Notes under the pieces: generated by a model
What the model was told of the DNA's origin: nothing
The model's input: only the letters and a program-made list of their open reading frames with translations
Databases searched by the model: none
In this document: positions 58,369 through 64,000 of the stretch, in pieces
Layout of the letters: every line of letters begins with the position of its first letter
How positions within the stretch are numbered: the stretch's first letter is position 1
Translations under genes and position numbers: made by a program
From: an uncultured Burkholderiales bacterium
GTDB lineage: Bacteria > Pseudomonadota > Gammaproteobacteria > Burkholderiales > Burkholderiaceae_C
NCBI GenBank assembly: GCA_937927685.1
Contig: CALBSC010000078.1
Coordinates: 194,642-258,641, forward strand
Length of the DNA: 64,000 nt
Direction of reading: 5' to 3'

Positions 58369-58393
58369 AAGGGCCGCATGTGCGGCCCTTTTC
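58369..58393 (+). terminator. Intrinsic terminator after the SWIB gene
   Basis: AGGGCCGCA and TGCGGCCCT pair, followed by TTTTC. It sits 22 bases after the stop codon, between convergent genes. Confidence 0.85.
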
Positions 58394-58433
58394 TTTGGCG
58401 CCACGCATTGGGCGCACCACGCGATGTGAGCTC

Positions 58434-59366
58434 TCAGCCCAGTCGGGCCCTAGGATCCCGGCGGCCCAGGCGTGTGAGGAGGTGCTCCACTTCCTGGGTG
58501 GTCTGCGCACTCATCTTGGCACCGGGCTTGCGCTGCGCATCACTGGTCAGCAGACCGCGGCGGCGCATGATGTACTTGCGCACCGCCAGGCCGACGCCAG
58601 GCTGCTGTTCATAACGCAGCAAAGGCAGGTGTGCATCGAACAGATCGTGCGCGGCTTCCACGTCACCGGCGCGGCTCAGTCGAACCACATCGCACAACAT
58701 GTCCGGAAACGCGTAGCCCGTGTTGGCCCCATCGGCACCGCGTGACATCTCGTAATCGAGGAACAGGCCGCCGTTGCCGCACAGGATGGCGATGTGGCGC
58801 ATCTCGCCGTTCTTTTCGAAGTTGCGCAGCGCGGTGATCTTCTCCAGTCCTGGCCAGTCTTCGTGCTTGAGCATCACGATGGCGGGAATCTCCTGCACCA
58901 TGCGGCGGATGACGCCCGGGGTCATCTGCACCGAGAAGGTGAGGGGGTAATCCTGCAACACAATGGGAATGTCCGTGCCGATGGCATCGCTGGCCTGCTG
59001 GTAGTAGGTGACGATCTGGTCATCGGTGCGCAAGGTGTTTGGGGGCGCAATCATCACGCCTGCAGCGCCCGCGGTCATGACCTCCTGGGCCAGGATGCGC
59101 ATGCTCGCAAAGCCAGGCGACGACACGCCCGCAATGATGGGCAGTCCCGAGGCGCGTGTGGTCATCGCGCGTGTGATGCTCACGCTTTCCTCCAGGGAGA
59201 GTTTGGGGGCTTCGCCCAACTGCCCCAACACGGTCAAGCCGGTGGCACCGCAGGCGACGTAGAAATCCGTGAGCCGGTCCATGGATGAGGTGTCGATGGT
59301 GCCGTCATCGAGAAATGCGGTGGGGGCAATCGGGTAAACGCCGTGAACCTGGTCAGTCAGTCGCAT
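58434..59366 (-). CDS. Dihydrodipicolinate synthase family protein
   Basis: The 310-residue protein is a class I aldolase TIM barrel of the DapA/NAL superfamily: GATGLTVLGQLGEAPKLSLEE, IVLQDYPL with the conserved Tyr, and VMLKHEDWPGLEK with the Schiff-base Lys. It differs from true DapA at several substrate positions and has an extended C-terminus (GRRDPRARLG). It probably cleaves or forms a 2-keto sugar acid or similar pyruvate-derived compound. No lysine gene is adjacent. Confidence 0.87.
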   Translation of the reverse strand: MRLTDQVHGVYPIAPTAFLDDGTIDTSSMDRLTDFYVACGATGLTVLGQLGEAPKLSLEESVSITRAMTTRASGLPIIAGVSSPGFASMRILAQEVMTAGAAGVMIAPPNTLRTDDQIVTYYQQASDAIGTDIPIVLQDYPLTFSVQMTPGVIRRMVQEIPAIVMLKHEDWPGLEKITALRNFEKNGEMRHIAILCGNGGLFLDYEMSRGADGANTGYAFPDMLCDVVRLSRAGDVEAAHDLFDAHLPLLRYEQQPGVGLAVRKYIMRRRGLLTSDAQRKPGAKMSAQTTQEVEHLLTRLGRRDPRARLG

Positions 59367-59480
59367 CGTATGTCCTTGAGGGGAGATCCAGCGCCCATTG
59401 TGACCCGCTTTGGTGATGTGCGAAAATCACCTAGGTTTCAGTCCTTGAACCCTGACAAGAGCGAGAAAGGCAATCTGGTT

Positions 59481-59522
59481 ATGACACCGCGAACTCATGG
59501 GGATACCTGCCCTGGCCGCTGA
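59481..59522 (+). CDS. Putative thrS leader peptide
   Basis: A 13-codon frame reads MTPRTHGDTCPGR, then TGA. Thr codons ACA, ACT and ACC are codons 2, 5 and 9. A GAAAGG stretch ends ten bases before the ATG. The TGA stop lies in the loop of a GGCCG-CTGA-CGGCC hairpin (59514-59527). The frame overlaps segment A of the proposed attenuator. Three Thr in 13 is a mild enrichment; conservation in relatives would be needed to confirm it. Confidence 0.5.
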   Translation: MTPRTHGDTCPGR

Positions 59523-59559
59523 CGGCCTGCAGTTCGCGCCTGCCGGTTCCCTCTCCTCC

Positions 59560-59586
59560 AGCGCGGTTCACACCGTGCTTTTTTTT
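59560..59586 (+). terminator. Intrinsic terminator before thrS (attenuator)
   Basis: AGCGCGGT and ACCGTGCT pair over eight bases (one G-U) around loop TCAC, followed directly by eight T residues. It ends nine bases before the thrS start codon. No gene stop lies upstream for it to serve, because the preceding gene is on the other strand, so it should regulate thrS. Confidence 0.8.
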
Positions 59587-59595
59587 GCCTGAACA

Positions 59596-61509
59596 ATGCC
59601 CATGCTCAACATCACGCTTCCCGATGGATCCCAACGACAGTTCCCTGGCCCGGTGACGGTCGCCGAGGTCGCCGCCTCGATTGGCGCCGGTCTGGCCAAA
59701 GCCGCCTTGGGCGGACGCGTGGAAGGCCAGCTGGTGGATACCTCGCACACCATCACCAGCGATGCGCGCCTGGCCATCATCACCGCCAAGGATACCGACG
59801 GCCTGGACATGATTCGTCACTCCACGGCCCACTTGCTGGCCTACGCGGTGAAAGAACTGTTCCCCGAGGCGCAGGTCACCATCGGCCCGGTCATCGAGCA
59901 TGGTTTTTATTACGACTTCTCCTACAGCCGGCCCTTCACCCCGGACGATCTGGCTGCGATCGAGAAACGCATGACCCAGCTGGCCGCCAAGGACGAGCCA
60001 GTCGTTCGCACGGTCATGCCGCGCGATGAGGCGGTGCAGTATTTCAAGGGTCTGGGCGAGCACTACAAGGCTGAAATCATCGGCAGTATTCCGGCTGGCG
60101 AGGATGTGTCCCTGTACGCCGAGGGCTCCTTCACGGACCTGTGCCGTGGCCCGCACGTACCCAGCACCGGCAAGCTCAAGCATTTCAAATTGATGAAGGT
60201 GGCCGGTGCCTACTGGCGCGGCGACCACCGCAACGAAATGCTGCAGCGGGTGTACGGCACGGCCTGGGCCAGCAAGGAAGACCTGCAGCAATACCTCACC
60301 ATGCTCGAGGAAGCCGAGAAACGGGATCACCGCAAACTCGGCCGTGAGCTCGACTTGTTCCACATCGACGAGCATTCCCCCGGCACCGTGTTCTGGCATC
60401 CCCAAGGCTGGGTGCTGTGGCAGGAGGTGGAGCAGTACATGCGCCGCGTCTACCGCGACAACGGGTACCTGGAGGTGAAAGGCCCGCAGATCCTCGACCA
60501 GGGTTTGTGGGAAAAAACCGGCCACTGGGACAAGTACCGCGAAAACATGTTCGTGACCGAATCGGAAAAGCGTGACTACGCCCTGAAGCCGATGAACTGT
60601 CCCGGCCATATCCTGATCTACAAGCACGGCATCAAGAGTTACCGCGATTTGCCCTTGCGCTTCGGCGAATTCGGCCAATGTCACCGCAACGAGCCCACCG
60701 GGGGCCTGCACGGCATCATGCGGGTGCGCGCGTTCACGCAGGACGACGGCCACATCTTCTGTACGGAAGACCAGATCCAGACCGAGGTCAAGGCTTTCAC
60801 CACCTTACTACAAAAGGTATACAAGGACTTCGGTTTCACCGACATCATCTACAAACTGTCGACACGCCCGGAAAAGCGTATTGGTTCCGAGGAGAGTTGG
60901 GACCGCGCTGAAAACGCCCTGGCCGAAGGTCTTCGCGCCTCGGGCTGCGATTTCGAGTACCTGCCAGGCGAGGGCGCCTTCTATGGCCCCAAGATTGAAT
61001 ACACCCTGAAGGACGCCCTGGGGCGTCCCTGGCAGTGTGGAACCATCCAGGTCGACCCCAACATGCCCGAGCGTCTGGACGCCGAATATGTGGCCGAGGA
61101 TGGCTCGCGCCAACGCCCCATCATGCTGCACCGGGCCATTGTGGGCAGCCTGGAGCGTTTCATCGGCATCCTCATCGAGCAGCATGCCGGGGCGTTGCCG
61201 GTTTGGCTCGCGCCGGTGCAGATCTCGGTCCTCAACATCACCGATGCCCAGGCCGATTACGCCCGCGATGTCGCACAAATGCTGAAAAATCAAGGGTTTA
61301 GGGTGGACCTGGACCTTCGGAACGAGAAAATCACGTATAAAATACGTGAGCATTCGATGCAGAAGCGTCCCTACATCCTGGTCGTTGGTGACAAGGAAAG
61401 GGATGCTGGTGCCGTCGCGGTGCGCGCCCGAGGTAACCAAGACCTCGGTGTGATGTCCCTCGAAGCCTTCCGTGACCGGATCGCCTCGGACATCGCCCTC
61501 AAGAGCTGA
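59596..61509 (+). CDS. thrS: Threonyl-tRNA synthetase
   Basis: The 637-residue protein has the complete ThrRS layout: TGS domain (residues 1-60), the editing domain with HSTAHLLAYAVK (HxxxH), and the class II core with MNCPGHILIYKHG holding the zinc-binding Cys, PLRFGEFGQCHRNEPTGGLHG, and the C-terminal anticodon-binding domain. It charges tRNA-Thr. ATG 59596 was used; ATG 59602 is possible. A terminator and candidate leader peptide lie just upstream. It heads thrS-infC-rpmI-rplT-pheS. Confidence 0.97.
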   Translation: MPMLNITLPDGSQRQFPGPVTVAEVAASIGAGLAKAALGGRVEGQLVDTSHTITSDARLAIITAKDTDGLDMIRHSTAHLLAYAVKELFPEAQVTIGPVIEHGFYYDFSYSRPFTPDDLAAIEKRMTQLAAKDEPVVRTVMPRDEAVQYFKGLGEHYKAEIIGSIPAGEDVSLYAEGSFTDLCRGPHVPSTGKLKHFKLMKVAGAYWRGDHRNEMLQRVYGTAWASKEDLQQYLTMLEEAEKRDHRKLGRELDLFHIDEHSPGTVFWHPQGWVLWQEVEQYMRRVYRDNGYLEVKGPQILDQGLWEKTGHWDKYRENMFVTESEKRDYALKPMNCPGHILIYKHGIKSYRDLPLRFGEFGQCHRNEPTGGLHGIMRVRAFTQDDGHIFCTEDQIQTEVKAFTTLLQKVYKDFGFTDIIYKLSTRPEKRIGSEESWDRAENALAEGLRASGCDFEYLPGEGAFYGPKIEYTLKDALGRPWQCGTIQVDPNMPERLDAEYVAEDGSRQRPIMLHRAIVGSLERFIGILIEQHAGALPVWLAPVQISVLNITDAQADYARDVAQMLKNQGFRVDLDLRNEKITYKIREHSMQKRPYILVVGDKERDAGAVAVRARGNQDLGVMSLEAFRDRIASDIALKS

Positions 61510-61605
61510 TTCCATTCAGAAAAAGCCTCTGGGATGCGTGTTGCATCGTGTCGGTCAAGTGTTGCCGTCTTTTGAAGCGGCTTCGATTTTTGAAGGATAG
61601 TCACC

Positions 61606-62205
61606 ATCGCTACTGAATTTCGCGACCGTCGCCAACGCGAGGAACGCAAACACCGCCTGAACCGGGAAATCATGGCCCCGGAAGTCCGCTTGACGGGTCC
61701 TGACAACGAGCCGATTGGCATCGTGAGCCTCGCAGAAGCCCTGCGCATGGCTGGAGACCTGGATGTCGATCTGGTTGAAATCGCCGCCACCGCCTCACCT
61801 CCGGTGTGTCGTCTGGTCGATTACGGCAAGTTCAAGTACGTCGAGCAGAAGAAGGCGGCTGAGGCCAAGTCCAAGCAAAAGGTCATCGAGGTCAAGGAAA
61901 TCAAATTCCGACCCGGTACCGATGATGGTGACTACAACATCAAGGTGCGCAATATCAAGCGTTTCCTGGATGATGGTGACAAGTGCAAGATCACGCTTCG
62001 CTTTCGCGGTCGCGAGATCACGCACCAGGAAATCGGGTTGGCGCTGTTGCAGCGCCTGCGAGATGAACTGGCGGACCTGATCGTTGTCGAGCAGTTCCCC
62101 AAACTGGAGGGCCGGCAAATGATCATGATGATCGCGCCGGGCCGCAAGAAATCGGGTGGCGCCGCCAAACCCGCAGCCGATGCAGCACCCGCTGCATCGA
62201 CCTGA
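61606..62205 (+). CDS. infC: Translation initiation factor IF-3 with AUC start codon
   Basis: The 199-residue protein begins at ATC 61606 with AAGGA seven to eight bases before it, reading ATEFRDRRQREERKHRLNRE. An in-frame stop lies at 61591-61593. The first ATG (61672) would drop the IF-3 N-terminal segment. The core has VDLVEIAATASPPVCRLVDYGKFKY and the C-domain ends VVEQFPKLEGRQMIMMIAPG plus an Ala-rich tail. AUU or AUC starts in infC allow autocontrol by IF-3, as known in E. coli. Confidence 0.95.
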   Translation: MATEFRDRRQREERKHRLNREIMAPEVRLTGPDNEPIGIVSLAEALRMAGDLDVDLVEIAATASPPVCRLVDYGKFKYVEQKKAAEAKSKQKVIEVKEIKFRPGTDDGDYNIKVRNIKRFLDDGDKCKITLRFRGREITHQEIGLALLQRLRDELADLIVVEQFPKLEGRQMIMMIAPGRKKSGGAAKPAADAAPAAST

Positions 62206-62245
62206 CAAGGCGACGCAACAACAAGTGGCTCGGGGCCAACAAGCC

Positions 62246-62260
62246 CGCGATGGGATCGCG
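62246..62260 (+). promoter_or_regulatory. Hairpin in infC-rpmI gap
   Basis: CGCGAT-GGG-ATCGCG is a perfect six-base stem in the 85-base space between infC and rpmI. In E. coli L20 represses rpmI through RNA structure in this region. I cannot match an L20 site here by eye. Confidence 0.4.
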
Positions 62261-62290
62261 GCGCCTCACGAGCACAAATAGGAGCATTCA

Positions 62291-62494
62291 ATGCCCAAAA
62301 TGAAAACCAAGAGCAGCGCGAAAAAGCGTTTTCGCGTTCGTCCCGGTGGGTCCGTCAAGCGCGGCCAAGCCTTCAAGCGTCACATCCTGACCAAGAAGAC
62401 CACCAAGAACAAGCGTCACCTGCGTGGAGCGGTTGCCGTTCATGAGACCAACATGGGTCACATGGCGCAAATGCTGCCCATGGCCGGCCTGTAA
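62291..62494 (+). CDS. rpmI: 50S ribosomal protein L35
   Basis: The 67-residue basic protein MPKMKTKSSAKKRFRVRPGG with the VHETNMGHMAQMLPM ending is L35. AGGAG precedes the ATG. It lies between infC and rplT as in most bacteria. Confidence 0.97.
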   Translation: MPKMKTKSSAKKRFRVRPGGSVKRGQAFKRHILTKKTTKNKRHLRGAVAVHETNMGHMAQMLPMAGL

Positions 62495-62519
62495 TTTCTG
62501 ACGAACAAGGAGAAACACT

Positions 62520-62882
62520 ATGCCTCGCGTCAAACGTGGAGTTACCGCTCGCGCCCGCCACAAAAAAGTTCTAGCCCTGGCCAAAGGCTTCCGCGGCCGC
62601 CGCGGCAATGTCTTCCGCATCGCCAAAGAAGCGGTGATGAAGGCCGGGCAATATGCCTACCGTGACCGCCGTGCCAAGAAGCGCGTGTTCCGTCAGTTGT
62701 GGATTGCCCGTATCAACGCGGCAGCCCGTGAGTGCGGCCTGACCTACAGCCAGTTCGCCAACGGTCTGAAGAAGGCGGCGATCGCCATCGACCGCAAAGT
62801 GCTGGCCGACCTGGCCGTGCACGACAAGGCTGCCTTTGGCAGCATCGTGGAACAAGTCAAAGCCAAGCTGGCCGCTGCTTGA
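62520..62882 (+). CDS. rplT: 50S ribosomal protein L20
   Basis: The 120-residue protein MPRVKRGVTARARHKKVLALAKGFRGRRGNVFRIAKEAVM matches L20, which is needed early in 50S assembly and in E. coli represses rpmI-rplT. AAGGAG lies eight bases before the ATG. A hairpin follows before pheS. Confidence 0.97.
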   Translation: MPRVKRGVTARARHKKVLALAKGFRGRRGNVFRIAKEAVMKAGQYAYRDRRAKKRVFRQLWIARINAAARECGLTYSQFANGLKKAAIAIDRKVLADLAVHDKAAFGSIVEQVKAKLAAA

Positions 62883-62922
62883 TCCCCGTGGTCCTGCCCT
62901 TCGGGGCAGACCCACCCGACAC

Positions 62923-62957
62923 AAGGGATTGAAGCCTGCACGGCCTCAATCCCTTTG
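62923..62957 (+). terminator. Terminator/attenuator hairpin between rplT and pheS
   Basis: AAGGGATTGA (62923-62932) pairs with TCAATCCCTT (62946-62955) over ten bases, with an inner GCC/GGC pair; TTTG follows. A smaller TGCCC-TTCG-GGGCA hairpin precedes it. I see no Phe-rich leader frame before it. Confidence 0.6.
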
Positions 62958-62985
62958 TCATTTCACTCTTTCACTTCCGAATCGC

Positions 62986-64000
62986 ATGAACGAGCTCGAT
63001 TCCCTGGTGGCCAGCGCACAGGCCCTCTTTGCCGACAGTGCCACGCCCGCCGAACTGGAAAACGCCAAGGCCCAGTTCCTGGGCAAGTCTGGTCGCATCA
63101 CCGAGCTCATGAAGGGCCTCTCGGCCCTGAGCGTAGAAGACAAAAAATCACGGGGCGCGGTCATCAACCAGGCCAAGCAGGCCATTGAGGCGGCGCTCAA
63201 CCAGCGGCGACAAGCCCTGGCCGATGCTGAGCTGCAAACACAACTGAAGGCCGAGGCGCTTGATGTCACGCTGCCTGGCCGTGCGCGCGCCAGCGGTGGC
63301 TTGCATCCGGTGAGCCTCACGCTCGAGCGCATCGAGGGCATCTTCGGGTCCATGGGTTTTGAAGTGGCCGATGGCCCTGAAATAGAAACTGACTGGTTCA
63401 ACTTCACGGCACTCAACACGCCCGAAGACCATCCTGCACGCTCCATGCACGACACCTTCTATGTGGAGGGGGGGCACCTGCTGCGCACGCACACCAGCCC
63501 CATGCAGATCCGTCATGCGGTGCAGCATGTCAAACGCTACCGCCAGCAACTCGATGCCGGCCAGGGCATGCCCGAGATTCGCGTCATTGCGCCGGGCCGC
63601 ACCTACCGCGTGGACAGCGACGCCACACACTCGCCCATGTTTCACCAGTGCGAAGGGTTGTGGATTGGCGAGAACGTGAGCTTCAAGGATTTGAAGGTGG
63701 TATTCACCGATTTTTGTCGCACCTTCTTCGAGAGCGACGACCTGGTGCTGCGCTTCCGTCCCAGTTTCTTCCCCTTCACCGAGCCCAGTGCCGAAATTGA
63801 TATCCAGTTTGCCAGCGGGCCGCTCGCTGGCCGCTGGCTGGAGGTGGCCGGTTCGGGTCAAGTGCACCCCAACGTGGTTCGCAACATGGGCCTGGACCCC
63901 GAGCGTTTCATCGGCTTTGCCTTTGGCATGGGTCCCGACCGCCTGACCATGCTGCGCTACGGCGTGAACGACCTGCGCCTGTTCTTTGACGGCGACATCC
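62986..64000 (+). CDS. pheS: Phenylalanyl-tRNA synthetase alpha subunit (partial, cut by window end)
   Basis: The first 338 codons are visible, probably all but the last dozen. An N-terminal coiled coil is followed by the class II core with HPVSLTLERIEGIFGSMGFEVADGPEIE, HDTFYV, LLRTHTSPMQIR and FGMGPDRLTMLRYGVNDLRLFF. With PheT it charges tRNA-Phe. ATG 62986 fits family starts. It lies 103 bases after rplT with a hairpin between. Confidence 0.97.
   Translation, partial: MNELDSLVASAQALFADSATPAELENAKAQFLGKSGRITELMKGLSALSVEDKKSRGAVINQAKQAIEAALNQRRQALADAELQTQLKAEALDVTLPGRARASGGLHPVSLTLERIEGIFGSMGFEVADGPEIETDWFNFTALNTPEDHPARSMHDTFYVEGGHLLRTHTSPMQIRHAVQHVKRYRQQLDAGQGMPEIRVIAPGRTYRVDSDATHSPMFHQCEGLWIGENVSFKDLKVVFTDFCRTFFESDDLVLRFRPSFFPFTEPSAEIDIQFASGPLAGRWLEVAGSGQVHPNVVRNMGLDPERFIGFAFGMGPDRLTMLRYGVNDLRLFFDGDI

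Larger units (their letters stand above)
59410..59595 (+). promoter_or_regulatory. thrS leader: candidate Thr-responsive attenuator
   Basis: A weak promoter (TTGGTG-N16-TAGGTT, 59410-59437; GGTGAT/ATCACC dyad in its spacer) is followed by a small leader frame. A:B pairing is CGCGAACT (59488-59495) with AGTTCGCG (59531-59538). B can instead pair TCGCGC (59534-59539) with GCGCGG (59561-59566), which is the 5' arm of the terminator. Ribosome stalling on Thr codons would cover A and free B to block the terminator. The logic matches classic amino acid attenuation; function is inferred. Confidence 0.6.

Noticed and set aside
62955..63188. Small frame beginning before pheS with several Phe codons, considered as a pheL-like leader
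   Set aside because: It lies after the hairpin instead of before it and runs on into pheS in another frame, so it cannot drive attenuation.

Overview
The window is a 64 kb piece of a GC-rich betaproteobacterial chromosome, most likely Burkholderiales and probably Comamonadaceae. This is inferred from gene order (rpsF-priB-rpsR-rplI-dnaB; thrS-infC-rpmI-rplT-pheS; surE-pcm-nlpD), from the OprB-type porin, and from a lysine/alanine-rich histone-H1-like protein fused to a SWIB domain. It is mostly core genome with dense, well-packed genes. I see no insertion sequence, prophage, CRISPR array or rRNA operon. Three tRNA genes are present: Gly-CCC, Val-UAC and His-GUG.

Layout. 0-4 kb: end of a CoA-transferase operon, a small tandem repeat, a porin, an MFS transporter and tRNA-Gly. 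4-14 kb: gabD divergent from alaS; a minus-strand cluster (LysR regulator, FAD oxidoreductase, gluQ, trmB) whose genes overlap or nearly touch; a divergent pirin gene and a flavoprotein gene. 13.6-23 kb: trhO divergent from dnaE, then pgsA, a drug/metabolite transporter, a tartrate/D-malate dehydrogenase, an HU gene with tRNA-Val, ppiD and tRNA-His. 23-32 kb: an orphan cyclic-nucleotide-binding-like domain, a quinone oxidoreductase, surE-pcm-nlpD followed by an exonuclease and rlmD (no rpoS), a Bax-inhibitor-like membrane protein and a GlcG-like protein. 31-38 kb: ppsR divergent from ppsA, a two-gene Na+/solute symporter, and the S6-PriB-S18-L9 operon. 38-50 kb: dnaB with a perfect DnaA box in front, a PIN-PhoH protein, bcp, and one tightly overlapping operon joining alanine/threonine synthesis (alaA-hom-thrC) to molybdenum cofactor synthesis (mobB-moeA-moaD-moaE). 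50-59 kb: clpB with a heat-shock-like promoter, an orphan thiamine-diphosphate enzyme, aceA with an AT-rich upstream region, a gamma-glutamylcyclotransferase-like gene, a transporter, the SWIB-H1 protein and a DapA-family enzyme. 59-64 kb: thrS-infC-rpmI-rplT-pheS, with pheS cut by the window edge.

The most interesting signal is the thrS leader (about 59,410-59,595). A 13-codon reading frame with three Thr codons is followed by mutually exclusive pairings and an intrinsic terminator with eight T residues that ends 9 bases before the thrS start. This has the architecture of a threonine-responsive transcription attenuator. It differs from the two thrS control modes I know, translational autorepression in E. 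coli and the T-box in Bacillus. Other regulatory structures worth a look are a dyad overlapping the alaS -10 region, a probably leaderless dnaE, the DnaA box before dnaB, paired dyads before aceA, and a mirrored divergent promoter between the Bax-inhibitor and GlcG-like genes.
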